Shown here piece by piece: positions 1 through 7,861 of a stretch of 32,687 nt of DNA (position 1 is the stretch's first letter; each line of letters opens with the position of its first letter). Source of the DNA: Alphaproteobacteria bacterium (GTDB lineage: Bacteria > Pseudomonadota > Alphaproteobacteria > Elsterales > Elsteraceae); assembly GCA_013298565.1 (NCBI GenBank), contig JAAFIC010000034.1:1-32687 (forward strand), in the 5' to 3' direction. A program made the position numbers and the translations under genes. Below the pieces are notes generated by a model, which saw only the letters and a program-made list of their open reading frames with translations, ran no database searches and was not told the origin of the DNA.

Positions 1-34
1 AGGGTCCATCGGCAGGCTCCAAGCAGCGACGCCC

Positions 35-967
35 TCAGTGAATCACAGCCCCGCTCAATGAGCGAGGGTTTTTGCGGGTGTCCAGCTTTGTAAATCCTGA
101 TATGAATGCATCTTTAGAGCTTTCTTCGACGAGAGCGATTAACGGCCCCGCCATTTCTCGTAATGTCGCGATTTTCAGAGCCTTACTGGAGAAAAACCTT
201 ATATTTTTCTCATCATACTCAGTGTTATAACAATCAAACGGTATGTCTGCGGCCAACACATCACACAACAATGAATCATCCAGCCTCACGTCGATGCCGA
301 TGGCATGGCCTCTGGCAAAGCTCGCTAGGACGCCCGCAACGCCATAACCACTTACATCGGATACGTCAGCAACGTGATTTGATATCTCGGCCATCAATGA
401 TCTAATGAGAGGAATGCGAAGCACATCCGGTGGATAGGGAATTGAATCATCCCCAATCGCTCTCATCGAATGCATCTTGGCGATACCAAGCAATCCAATG
501 ATGAAAATCCGGCCCGCGTTAATCGATTTGACGCCGCTCCGAGCAGACCGAATTCCACGAGCGGCGATGGTGAGATGAGTTTGCCTTGACGATACCGAAT
601 GAAGTTTTCCAACCTGGACACCAACTATTTCACAATAGTCGACAACGGCGGTGATGAGGCGATGCATGTCAGCTTCACCATTGAGGTCTTCACCAAATTC
701 GAAAGATATATCTGCACCAATAGGCGTCGCAGAGCCGACCAAAACATCGCGAAAAGCGTGTTCAACCGCCAATTCAGCGAAAAGCTGCAGATCGTCGACA
801 CTTCGCCCTACTCTGTCGATAGATGTAATTAAATCGTCTCTTCCAATATTCGTAATGGCAAAGTCTTTCTCATCCGTCTGGATAAGGTTTTGCATCTTAT
901 TGAGCTGAGCCCAAGCCACCTTGGCATTACAGCCCATGACGCTTCTGTCAAGATAAACCTGGTTCAA
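35..967 (-). CDS. SelD/PurM-superfamily protein (selenophosphate synthetase-like), third gene of accessory operon
   Basis: 310 aa from a TTG start. Along its whole length it can be aligned by eye with selenide water dikinase (SelD). A Cys13-x-x-Lys16 pair near the N-terminus sits where SelD has its catalytic Cys/Lys. Next comes an ATP-grasp-like PurM N-domain (DDLITSIDRVG, then ELAVEHAFRDVLVGSATPIG, equivalent to SelD 'AANALSDVYAMGG'). VGKLHSVSSRQTHLTIAARG replaces the SelD GGHS segment, and SDVSGYGVAGVLASFARG matches the SelD/PurM C-domain 'DVTGFGLLGH'. The TTG start overlaps the upstream stop (A-TTGA) and has a strong AAGGAGG ten bases upstream; ATG at Met11 is the alternative but would nearly abut Cys13. 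Family knowledge: PurM-fold enzymes bind ATP and phosphorylate or activate small substrates. The substrate here is unknown. It is not a canonical SelD because the second Cys and the GGH motif are changed. Base composition is A+T-richer than the rest of the window. Confidence 0.6.
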   Translation of the reverse strand: MNQVYLDRSVMGCNAKVAWAQLNKMQNLIQTDEKDFAITNIGRDDLITSIDRVGRSVDDLQLFAELAVEHAFRDVLVGSATPIGADISFEFGEDLNGEADMHRLITAVVDYCEIVGVQVGKLHSVSSRQTHLTIAARGIRSARSGVKSINAGRIFIIGLLGIAKMHSMRAIGDDSIPYPPDVLRIPLIRSLMAEISNHVADVSDVSGYGVAGVLASFARGHAIGIDVRLDDSLLCDVLAADIPFDCYNTEYDEKNIRFFSSKALKIATLREMAGPLIALVEESSKDAFISGFTKLDTRKNPRSLSGAVIH

Positions 968-1860
968 TGCTTGAACTCCTCCTTATAGATATCATCAAGG
1001 CACACCTTTTTTCCGACATCCCACTGTGCGTCAAAATAATCTTGCAGTGCCTTGTAAAGGGAGTTTGTGGGCTGCTTTGCATTCTTCGGTTTCCGAATCA
1101 GGATCTGCGGATTATCTGCCCCCATATGGGGGCCCCAAACGGTCCAGCTCAGTAGGCAGAAATCGTCCTCAACAATAAACATCCGGAACCGCTGATAGTT
1201 GTGTCCGCGATCGACCTGATAGAACTTCACTTCTATGTTAAAGCCCTCCTCAACCTTCAACCTAGACAATCTCCTAAGGCTATCTTTTACATTATTATTA
1301 TAAATATTAGCGTTAGTATTATTATGCGCTGCCATGCCGTCGAGAACAGGATTGTTCGGGGGCGTCAATAGAAATCGCGCCTGTTTTCCTTGCTTGGCGC
1401 ACTTTTCCATAGCTGAAGCAAAATCATTTGAGGCGGTCAACTTGGAGGCGCCAATGCCCAGAAATCGAAGTGTGTTGCTGCTTACATGACGCAGAGAATC
1501 ATTCGCATCTATTCCCTTACTTGACTTGAGATAAGCATTGACGATCCCCAATCGTTGGAAATCGCGCAGAAAGAACCCCGGTATGGCCAGCCCGGGGATT
1601 GTCAAGACTAAAGCGACCAGCCCTGAAAGGCTGAAGAAGTAGGTCAACAAGCCGACCACGAGTAGGAATAAAGCCTGAGAGACTAGAATTTTCGGATACG
1701 TATAAAACCAAGTCCGCTTAATGTGTCGGCATATTAGACAGAAAATTGCAAAAATCGACAAAAATACCCATGCAAGCGAATCACCCACCCACCCAGCTAA
1801 AACGCCATACCAAAAATCACCAGACATTAACTTAGAAAACATCTCATCATTAATATTCAT
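964..1860 (-). CDS. Membrane protein with C-terminal PLD-like domain, second gene of accessory operon
   Basis: 298 aa from ATG 1860, which has GGAG eight bases upstream and lies two bases after the previous stop; a longer in-frame start at 1899 would overlap the upstream gene and is not preferred. Hydrophobic helices are visible at about residues 17-44 and 58-95. The cytoplasmic remainder has a phospholipase D-superfamily feel: LRFLGIGASKLTASNDF, then KQARFLLTPPNNPVL, then FNIEVKFYQVDRGHNYQRFR and MFIVEDDFCLLSWTVWG. This resembles the PLD-like/DUF5919-type sensor domains found near signalling and defence genes. A canonical HxKxxxxD motif is not seen, so catalysis is doubtful and a nucleotide- or ligand-sensing role is as likely. 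The Asn/His-rich stretch around residues 195-210 is probably a loop. The gene overlaps the next one by four bases. Confidence 0.55.
   Translation of the reverse strand: MNINDEMFSKLMSGDFWYGVLAGWVGDSLAWVFLSIFAIFCLICRHIKRTWFYTYPKILVSQALFLLVVGLLTYFFSLSGLVALVLTIPGLAIPGFFLRDFQRLGIVNAYLKSSKGIDANDSLRHVSSNTLRFLGIGASKLTASNDFASAMEKCAKQGKQARFLLTPPNNPVLDGMAAHNNTNANIYNNNVKDSLRRLSRLKVEEGFNIEVKFYQVDRGHNYQRFRMFIVEDDFCLLSWTVWGPHMGADNPQILIRKPKNAKQPTNSLYKALQDYFDAQWDVGKKVCLDDIYKEEFKH
978..984 (-). promoter_or_regulatory. Strong ribosome binding site fixing a TTG start
   Basis: The minus strand reads AAGGAGG here, ten bases before the TTG at 965-967 and inside the 3' end of the preceding gene. It supports the TTG start of the SelD-like gene and translational coupling with the membrane protein gene. 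Confidence 0.6.
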
Positions 1861-1862
1861 AT

Positions 1863-2747
1863 TTATTTCTCCATTGCTGAAATTATCGCCATTGACCAAC
1901 TATCGAGCGCGACTTCATTAGCGCCAGTATCGATGCTCTTGAAGGTTAGATTGATGTGATAACCCGGTTCTAACGATGTCACCGTGCACGAATCGGGTAT
2001 GGATACCTCAAACACGATACCAACGTGCTGCCTCTCGAACGTATTATTCGAGAGGTACAAAGCACCAATGAATTTCATCGTCGTAATACATGAGAACTTT
2101 AATTCTTCGTTGAGCTCCCTCATATAAAAAAGATCTACGATGTTCTGATCATCATAAAAAAGAGAGGGAGAGTCTTCACTCTGCAAGTGTCCGCCGAAAT
2201 TGCAAGACCATGTATTGTGAAGCCTCGCCTCCGGTAGTTTCTTTGTTCTCTGGTGAAATAGAACAGAGTTTGTTTTTCGTATAACAAAAGTTGGAATCAG
2301 CTGAACGAAATCCTCTGACTCCTCCGCCTCCAAACGCCTCATCACCTTTGAAATTTTTAAGATTTTTACTCGATCTATCTGGTAAATACCGTAACTCAGT
2401 TTACCCCCCAGGCTTCGCCGAAAATCATCAACCGGAATAACAAGGATATCTTCTTCGATTGGAGCGATTTGCCGTCTGGGCACCACAGTCTCGACTTCCC
2501 ACCCTTTTCCTCGAAGTGAAAAGCGGCCAGGTCCGGTGCGGACGAACCTCGACATTTCCTGCAGACGCAAGATGTCCATCGATATTCGCGCCGTTACAGT
2601 TTTCTGGGGGGTTTGGCCGGATAAGAGATGCGGGTCTATTCTGATGATGGCATTAGCCAGCTCCCCAGCATTCATGGGCCTATTGGCTCTGATCAACACT
2701 AATTCGGTAACATCTAAAAGCGTCTTTTTTTTGGTTTCCTCACTCAC
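1863..2747 (-). CDS. HARE-HTH + Nudix-like domain protein, first gene of accessory operon
   Basis: 294 aa from GTG 2747, with a purine-rich AGGGGG just upstream; an in-frame TTG at 2819 would add 24 unlikely residues. Residues ~8-80 match the HARE-HTH (HB1/ASXL) winged-helix fold: TLLDVTELVLIRANRPMNAG, SGQTPQKTVTARISMDILR and RFVRTGPGRFSLRG. The C-terminal half carries a Nudix-like signature with an expanded insert: FGGHLQSEDSP followed about 15 residues later by MRELNEELKFS, the REUxEEU core, and then a strand IGALYLSNNTF. HARE-HTH domains are proposed to read DNA modification or discriminate DNA, and Nudix enzymes hydrolyse nucleoside-diphosphate derivatives or act as ligand sensors. Here the pair may form a ligand-responsive regulator or a nucleotide-processing enzyme (inference). 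The next gene starts two bases after its stop, indicating a tight operon. A+T-rich relative to neighbours at 3776 onward. Confidence 0.65.
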   Translation of the reverse strand: MSEETKKKTLLDVTELVLIRANRPMNAGELANAIIRIDPHLLSGQTPQKTVTARISMDILRLQEMSRFVRTGPGRFSLRGKGWEVETVVPRRQIAPIEEDILVIPVDDFRRSLGGKLSYGIYQIDRVKILKISKVMRRLEAEESEDFVQLIPTFVIRKTNSVLFHQRTKKLPEARLHNTWSCNFGGHLQSEDSPSLFYDDQNIVDLFYMRELNEELKFSCITTMKFIGALYLSNNTFERQHVGIVFEVSIPDSCTVTSLEPGYHINLTFKSIDTGANEVALDSWSMAIISAMEK

Positions 2748-2868
2748 AACACGCCCCCTGCACAACCAGGAGATGATTACCTTACTCGAAGCGATTGCCA
2801 AGCTAAATCTAAGGAGCAAAATCGTTAAACAGTGTCCTATAGGTTTAAGTTGACAGGAATCCCGCTAA

Positions 2869-3396
2869 AATCTCTCTGTTACACCTACCCGCAAATATCG
2901 AAATGATAGCGGACCCAGCCTGGTCGATATGGTCACACTGCTGAAACGCAAGGACAAGCCCGCCGCCGACCAGCGTACTCTCCAGAAAGCGCAACTGGTC
3001 TTCTGGCTGATTAGCGCGACGGACGGGCACGCTAAGAACTTCAGCCTTTTTCTGCATCCCGGCGGCGGCTATTCCCTCGCTCCGCTCTACGACGTGCTAA
3101 CGGCGCTGCCCAGTCTGAAGGCCCATCAAATCGACCGCAAACAGATGAAGCTCGCCCTTTCGGTCGGCACCAACCGGCACTATCGGATCGACGACATAAC
3201 GCCTCGGCATTTTTTCCAAACGGGCGACGCGGCGGGTCTGTCGAAATCCCTCGTCCACGCGGCGCTTGCGGATATTGCTGCCAAGATGGCGGGAGCGCTC
3301 GCGGCTATTCCGCCCACCTATTTTCCGCAGGAAATCCCAGAGAGGGTGATAGAGGGCGCTCAAAGTCGGATGCGGGTGCTGGAAGCGGGGCTCTAA
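2869..3396 (+). pseudogene. hipA: HipA-type Ser/Thr kinase, 5'-truncated remnant
   Basis: An open frame from just after TAA 2866 has no credible start before the homology begins; the first ATG is 2929. The protein is the C-terminal part of a HipA-like toxin kinase: PTRKYRNDSGPSLVDM, the catalytic loop ISATDGHAKNFSLFL and the metal-binding LAPLYDVLTALP. HipA proteins are around 400 or more residues; only about 170 remain, lacking the N-subdomain and ATP-binding loop, so kinase activity is not expected. No hipB antitoxin is visible. Base composition is chromosome-like, whereas the adjoining operon to the left is A+T-rich. The break near 2870-2885 is therefore a plausible junction where the accessory operon replaced the 5' part of hipA. 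Confidence 0.75.
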
Positions 3397-3775
3397 GGGG
3401 AGCTATTCCCCGGTTGCCCCCCATGATAGGCTCCCACCGTAACTTTTTGCACGGCAATCCCTAAGAAACCCCCAACGCACGCATACCGAACGGATTTGGG
3501 GGTATAATTGGGGGTATAGAGCCAATTCTCATTAAAAAATCATATTATAAAACAGTCTATTAACTCCTCAATTCGATGCCGACCGCCGCACCAAATCTCT
3601 GTATAAGCATGCTTACGAGTGTCCAGGCGTGACACTGGAATGGCGGAAAGCCGAGAGTGTTCAGCCCACCTGCGCGGCCTTTGCTCAAGGCAATGCCTTA
3701 ATCAATTCTCTATTTCTAAAATAAGTAGAAGTGTGAAGAGGCAAGCCCCCTCACACAGCGTCCCCAATTTTTTCC
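3397..3775. other. 379-base stretch without a recognised gene; possible integration scar
   Basis: It holds a short tandem repeat (3496-3518), A+T-rich sequence around 3520-3570, and a 57-codon open stretch without a start codon (3551-3724, plus strand, containing DADRRTKSLYKHAYECPGV). I do not recognise that stretch; it may be the tail of a decayed gene. Near 3731-3773 an imperfect hairpin (GTGTGA..TCACAC) is followed by a T-run and could be a weak terminator for plus-strand transcription. Convergent with the methyltransferase gene that ends at 3776. Confidence 0.4.
3496..3518. repeat. Two-copy tandem repeat TTGGGGGTATA
   Basis: Two copies of an 11-base unit (3496-3506 and 3508-3518) are separated by one base. 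They lie in the gap between the hipA remnant and rlmI-like gene. They may mark a former integration site, but nothing in the window proves it. Confidence 0.5.
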
Positions 3776-4981
3776 CTAATCCAACTGTACCAGTATTGCC
3801 TTCAAATATGCCGATTCTGGCAAGAAGGGGTGAACCGGATGATCTGGCCCGGCCCCGGCTTGGCGCAAGATTCGGCCAGAGCGCCCGGCTTTCGCTAACC
3901 CTGCGCGCATTTCGTTGGCGAAGGCTTCCGTATCGACCGCGTGGGAGCAGGAGGCCGCCAGCAGAAAGCCACCAGGAGCCACCAGGGCGGCGGCGGCGCG
4001 GATCATTTTGCGGTAGCCGCGCAGCCCGACGTTTAGGTCTTTCTTCGCCTTTACGAACGCGGGCGGATCGGCGATGACGATTCCGAAGCGCTCTTTATCG
4101 CCAGCCAACTGTTCCATTACGAACACACCGTCGCCCTGCATCGCGCTGACCTTGCCCAAGCCGTTGAGTTCGGCAGCGGCAAGGCCCCTATCAAGGGCCG
4201 GGCGGGAACGATCCACCAGCACCACTTCGGACGCGCCCGCAAGGCCCGCTTGCACGCCGAAGCCGCCTGCGTAGGTATAGACATCGAGCACGCGCGCGCC
4301 TTTGGCGAGATGCGCGGCGGCGGCACGATTGTCGCGCTGATCGTAGAACCAGCCCGTCTTTTGGCCTTCGAGCACATCCACAAGAAAGCGCGCGCCGTTT
4401 TCGATGATCTCGATCGGCTTGGTCAGGTCTAACGCGGGGTCAGCCAAGGCGATTTCGGTGCCGAGTTCCAGCCCTTCCAATGTGCGAGACGGGCTATCGT
4501 TCCGCAATACAATCGCGCGCGGCTGCAAGACTTCTTGCAAGGCGACGAGGATGGCGGCGCGCAGGGCTTCCATCATCGCGGTATTAAGCTGTACCACCAC
4601 AACATCGCCGTAACGATCCACCACCAACCCTGGGAAACCATCGGCTTCGGCATGGATGAGGCGATAATGGGGCGTATTGAAATAGCGCTCCCGCAATTCA
4701 AGCGCCCGGCGCAAGCGGGTGGCGAGTAAGCCGGTATCAATGCTCACGCGCGGATCATGCGTCATCAGGCGCGCGGCAATCAACGTATGCGGATTGAAGC
4801 CGAACAGACCGAGAGTGCTGCCCTGGGAATCGTTGACGCGCACGAGGGCACCCGGCGGCAATGCTTTGACGGCGGGGGTCATCTGGATTTCGTTGGAATA
4901 AATCCACGGATGGCCGTTTCGCACGCGGCGGTCGCGGCCTTCTTGCAGGCGCAAGACGGGGAGATCGGGAGCGTGGGTCAT
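3776..4981 (-). CDS. rlmI: Class I SAM-dependent 23S rRNA (cytosine-5) methyltransferase, RlmI family
   Basis: 401 aa, the usual length of the RlmI/YccW family. The N-terminal ~80 residues form a PUA-like RNA-binding domain (RNGHPWIYSNEI). A central RlmI-type segment, ADGFPGLVVDRYGD and EGQKTGWFYDQRDNR, follows. The Rossmann methyltransferase domain then shows VLDVYTYAGGFGVQA (SAM binding), IADPPAFVKAKK (motif IV) and LAASCSHAV, which carries the putative catalytic Cys. In E. coli RlmI makes m5C1962 of 23S rRNA; the exact site in this organism is inferred. The ATG overlaps the upstream gpt stop by four bases (ATGA), so the two are probably co-translated. RlmI-like paralogues of other specificity cannot be excluded. 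Confidence 0.85.
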   Translation of the reverse strand: MTHAPDLPVLRLQEGRDRRVRNGHPWIYSNEIQMTPAVKALPPGALVRVNDSQGSTLGLFGFNPHTLIAARLMTHDPRVSIDTGLLATRLRRALELRERYFNTPHYRLIHAEADGFPGLVVDRYGDVVVVQLNTAMMEALRAAILVALQEVLQPRAIVLRNDSPSRTLEGLELGTEIALADPALDLTKPIEIIENGARFLVDVLEGQKTGWFYDQRDNRAAAAHLAKGARVLDVYTYAGGFGVQAGLAGASEVVLVDRSRPALDRGLAAAELNGLGKVSAMQGDGVFVMEQLAGDKERFGIVIADPPAFVKAKKDLNVGLRGYRKMIRAAAALVAPGGFLLAASCSHAVDTEAFANEMRAGLAKAGRSGRILRQAGAGPDHPVHPFLPESAYLKAILVQLD

Positions 4982-5472
4982 CCGCGACGCTGTGCAGCAA
5001 GCGGTTGCGCGAACTGGGGTTCAACATCCCAGGGGAAGAAGATCCAAGTATCCTGGCTTACTTCAGTAATATAGGTATCAACCATTGGTTTCCCTGCGGG
5101 TTTAGCGTAAACGGCGGCGAAGTGCGCTTTCGGCAAAAGCTCACGCACCGCCTTGGCCGTATAGCCGGTATCGACCAGATCATCTATAATCAACCAGCCA
5201 TCGCCATCGTTTGGATTGACGATGTTCTTCAGAATCCGAATATCGCCGCGCGTGTGATCGTCGGAATAGCTTTTGATGCAGATGGTATCGACCACGCGTA
5301 AATCCAGTTCGCGCGCAATGATAGCCGCCGGAACTAAGCCGCCGCGCGCAATGGCGATGATGCCGTGCCACGAGCGGCCTTCAATCAAGCGCCAGGCAAG
5401 GGCTTTGGCATTGCGGTGCAACTCTTCCCACGACACTGGGAAAGTTTTGGCGGGCGAGTTGGAATCGGCCAT
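4978..5472 (-). CDS. gpt: Xanthine-guanine phosphoribosyltransferase
   Basis: 164 aa from ATG 5472, preceded by GAGGAG about ten bases upstream; a longer frame to 5532 adds residues not typical of the family. The PRPP-binding loop is WLIIDDLVDTGYTA, the N-terminal part has GIIAIARGGLVPAAIIAREL, and the C-terminus IFFPWDVEPQF is characteristic of bacterial Gpt. The enzyme salvages guanine and xanthine (and poorly hypoxanthine) to GMP/XMP using PRPP. It acts in the cytoplasm or associated with the inner membrane. First gene of a two-gene operon with rlmI (four-base overlap). Length and motifs are complete. Confidence 0.9.
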   Translation of the reverse strand: MADSNSPAKTFPVSWEELHRNAKALAWRLIEGRSWHGIIAIARGGLVPAAIIARELDLRVVDTICIKSYSDDHTRGDIRILKNIVNPNDGDGWLIIDDLVDTGYTAKAVRELLPKAHFAAVYAKPAGKPMVDTYITEVSQDTWIFFPWDVEPQFAQPLAAQRRG

Positions 5473-5565
5473 CACGAGCGCGCTCCTCTTAGGCGGGACG
5501 ACAAAAACAAGCCGCCTGTGTAACCGATCCAATCCCGGCCTACAATGATTTGGAGCGGGAGGGGG

Positions 5566-6009
5566 TCAACTATCGAACCCCGGATCTTTCAGCAACTGGC
5601 AGCCCGCAATGCGCCAACTGCCATCTTTCTGCCGCTCCATAACATAGAGCGCCAGCACCGAAGCGCCCTTGCTGTCGGTTAGGTGCACCATTTGCGCGGG
5701 CACATCATTCACCGATTTCAGCGCGCCGAACCAGACCGAGCCGGGCCGATACACCGGGGCATAGGCTTCCCGCACGAGGGCGAGAAACCGGCTGGGGGAG
5801 CCGAACTGAGTTTGCAGGGCCGTTGTGGCAAAACCGAAGGCCGCTGGCGCGTCGTCCCGCGCGAAGGCTTCCATCTGGGCTTGGATAACGCCGCGAATCG
5901 CCGTTCTATCGGCATCGGTATAGGTTTCCGCATGGGCGGGGCCGATGAAGATCAGGCACAAAAGCACCAACAGGACCGAAAACCGGGGTTTAAGCGCCGA
6001 GAGTCCCAT
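5566..6009 (-). CDS. DUF4864 exported protein
   Basis: 147 aa with a clear signal peptide (FSVLLVLLCLIFIGPAHA, cleavage after AHA). The mature part follows the DUF4864 pattern: AIRGVIQAQMEAFARDD, AFGFATTALQTQFGS and VYRPGSVWFG, ending in WRIAGCQLLKDPG. This is an NTF2-like, probably periplasmic domain with no established enzymatic function. An AGGAGG-like site lies just upstream of the ATG (minus strand of 6010-6022). It stands alone between gpt and the lipoprotein gene, in the same orientation as both. Confidence 0.8.
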   Translation of the reverse strand: MGLSALKPRFSVLLVLLCLIFIGPAHAETYTDADRTAIRGVIQAQMEAFARDDAPAAFGFATTALQTQFGSPSRFLALVREAYAPVYRPGSVWFGALKSVNDVPAQMVHLTDSKGASVLALYVMERQKDGSWRIAGCQLLKDPGFDS

Positions 6010-6082
6010 ATCCGCCTCCTCATGAGGAATCAGGACTCATGAGGATAGCGCGTTTTTGGGCGCGCGCTAGGGGGGCGAAGGC

Positions 6083-7213
6083 TTATCGAATAAAAAGTTG
6101 AACTTCGTTGGCGTCCACGGTCTGCGAGTTGGCTGACGACAGTGCCAAGCGGTTCGGTGGCAAGCCCATATCGGTGAGGGAGCGCATCACCTGTTCCGCA
6201 CTGCGCCGGGCTTGGTTCGCGGCCAAGGCGGCAGGACCAGCGCCGCCGCGCGTGGGGCTAACGGCAACCAGATCGAAGCTCACATCCGGGCGGCGTTCAA
6301 GGGCTTGCGACACGGCATTATACAGTGCCTGCTCGTACACAACATTCGGGCGGTCGAAGCGGATCACCACCAGCGGGCGGCGACCATCCGGGCGCACAAC
6401 ACCCGCAGCATTGCTGAGACCCGACGGAGTGGCTGCGGAAGGTGCCGCGCCCAAACCCGCCTGCTGAACCCGGCCCGACAGCGCGCCGCCAATCGGCTGA
6501 CCATTCTTCACCGCCACCGAGAGCGCGGTTAAATTCCGGCGTTCGTTAGCGATATAGGTGCTTTGACGCGCCACATCGTCCGAAATATCCGACAGCAGCC
6601 GATCAATCGCCACCTGGGCGCGGTTCGAATCGTCCAGCAGCCTTGCTAGCGCCTGATGATCCTCGTCGAGCGCGCCAGAAATCCCGAACGCTGCCCGCGT
6701 GGCATCGACGATATAAGAGGCGTCGCCAGCATCCTTCGAGACGGCGCTGGAGAGCTTGTTCAAGCGCCCCACATCCTCATTCAGCCGATCCAGCGTGGTT
6801 TGCGCTTGATCCCACTGCTGCGTGACAATTGGGTTGCCGGGCGTGGTACCAACCTGAAGCCGCGCATTCATCGCCGCGACGAGCGCGTAATAAAGCTGAC
6901 CGTTTTCCATATTGCCGCTGCGAATCGCCGTCAGCAGGCTTTGGCGTTCGTCCAGCCGCGCCGCAAGGCGACCGAGATCGACGCGCAGTTGCGCCGCCTT
7001 TTCCCCCACAGGGGTCGAGGTTGGCACCGCCACAGTCGGGGCAAGCGGCAGGACCGCCGAAACCCGGTTGCTAGAGGGCGCGGACGCGACGGGGGCGGAG
7101 CCGGCGGAAAAGCCGTCAACGCTGCCGCAACCCGATACAGCAGTGAGAAGCACGACGGAAAGCAGCGAAAGCGCTACTTTACGGAACGAATGAGCGGCCA
7201 AAAACACGGGCAT
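6083..7213 (-). CDS. Lipoprotein with OmpA-like C-terminal domain
   Basis: 376 aa. The N-terminal hydrophobic segment ends in a lipobox, LLTAVSGC (Cys29), so it should be lipidated. A Ser/Ala/Pro-rich linker follows, then a helical, probably coiled-coil region (~70-230: KAAQLRVDLGRLAARLDERQ, TLDRLNEDVGRLNKLSSAV). The C-terminal ~100 residues (LVVIRFDRPNVVYEQALYNA, ANQARRSAEQVMRSLTDMG) are OmpA-like in layout but lack the strict peptidoglycan-binding NxxLSxxRA signature. Likely a periplasm-facing envelope protein tethered to a membrane; specific role unknown. Monocistronic as far as visible. Confidence 0.65.
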   Translation of the reverse strand: MPVFLAAHSFRKVALSLLSVVLLTAVSGCGSVDGFSAGSAPVASAPSSNRVSAVLPLAPTVAVPTSTPVGEKAAQLRVDLGRLAARLDERQSLLTAIRSGNMENGQLYYALVAAMNARLQVGTTPGNPIVTQQWDQAQTTLDRLNEDVGRLNKLSSAVSKDAGDASYIVDATRAAFGISGALDEDHQALARLLDDSNRAQVAIDRLLSDISDDVARQSTYIANERRNLTALSVAVKNGQPIGGALSGRVQQAGLGAAPSAATPSGLSNAAGVVRPDGRRPLVVIRFDRPNVVYEQALYNAVSQALERRPDVSFDLVAVSPTRGGAGPAALAANQARRSAEQVMRSLTDMGLPPNRLALSSANSQTVDANEVQLFIR

Positions 7214-7533
7214 GTGGTCGGAGCACCTTCCCCGGACAGATACAACAGCGCCCCCCTATTTGCGACTCTGCACCGTTTCAGCCCCCCTGTTGCTAGGGAT
7301 CAAAGCTTGAAACGGCACGAACTCGATAGACGGAAGACGCCTTAATGGGTTGCGATACTACCGGAAGGTTTTGCCCATTCCAAGCCCCTCTCGCGCCGCA
7401 GCAGGCGGTTTGCGGCGATTTCTTGACCGCTGACGGGCAAAAAGCGGGCAACAGAAAACGATTGGCAGCGCCACTCATTTTTCCTCTTGCACAGCCCGCG
7501 CGCTATCGCTAATTTCCGCCACCTCAACGGCGG
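7214..7533. other. Intergenic region upstream of tRNA-Arg and of the lipoprotein gene
   Basis: 320 bases with no credible gene. It contains an inverted repeat CCGTTTCA (7273-7280) / TGAAACGG (7318-7325) that could be an operator or stem-loop for the leftward lipoprotein gene. The rightward tRNA promoter must lie near 7490-7530 but I cannot point to clear -35/-10 boxes. Short open frames here are not supported. Confidence 0.35.
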
Positions 7534-7610
7534 GCGCCCGTAGCTCAACTGGATAGAGCACCAGACTACGAATCTGGGGGTTGGAGGTTCAAGTCCTTCC
7601 GGGCGCGCCA
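7534..7610 (+). tRNA. tRNA-Arg(ACG)
   Basis: 77 bases with the acceptor stem GCGCCCG/CGGGCGC, D-arm TAGCTCAACTGGATAGAGCA, anticodon arm CCAGA-CTACGAA-TCTGG with anticodon ACG at 7568-7570, T-arm with GGTTCAAGTCC, discriminator G and an encoded CCA. Decodes CGN arginine codons, with A34 normally edited to inosine by TadA. No integrase gene or att repeat is visible beside it. Confidence 0.95.
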
Positions 7611-7641
7611 TTGATTTCTGAAAATGTCTGATTTTTTATGG

Positions 7642-7668
7642 CCCGCTTCATTGCGGGTTTTTGTTTTT
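7642..7668 (+). terminator. Intrinsic terminator after tRNA-Arg
   Basis: A CCCGC-TTCATT-GCGGG stem-loop (7642-7657) is followed by TTTTTGTTTTT, 32 bases downstream of the tRNA 3' end. Classic rho-independent layout. Confidence 0.85.
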
Positions 7669-7861
7669 GGTCCGCTGCACGCACGGGATGAATACAATAT
7701 TATTCATGCGATCCTTTTTGTTCAAAAATATAATGAATATTGCCTAAGTGCGCCCAAAAATGATGAAATGTGTATGACTTGTCTCGATTTTTTAATGATC
7801 CGCCCCTACAATTATGTTTCGTGAGGCGATACCGCAGTTAGTGCAAAAATAGCCTAAAAGA

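Noticed and set aside
7534..7610. tRNA-Arg as an island attachment site
   Set aside because: No duplicated tRNA 3' end and no integrase nearby; the downstream gene is an ordinary chemotaxis receptor.
7342..7611. 89-codon minus-strand frame beginning MARPEGLEPPTPRF
   Set aside because: This is the well-known spurious translation antisense to a tRNA-Arg gene, which occupies 7534-7610.
7624..7824. 66-codon plus-strand frame after the tRNA
   Set aside because: It runs through the intrinsic terminator and the A+T-rich region before the chemotaxis gene and shows no coding character.
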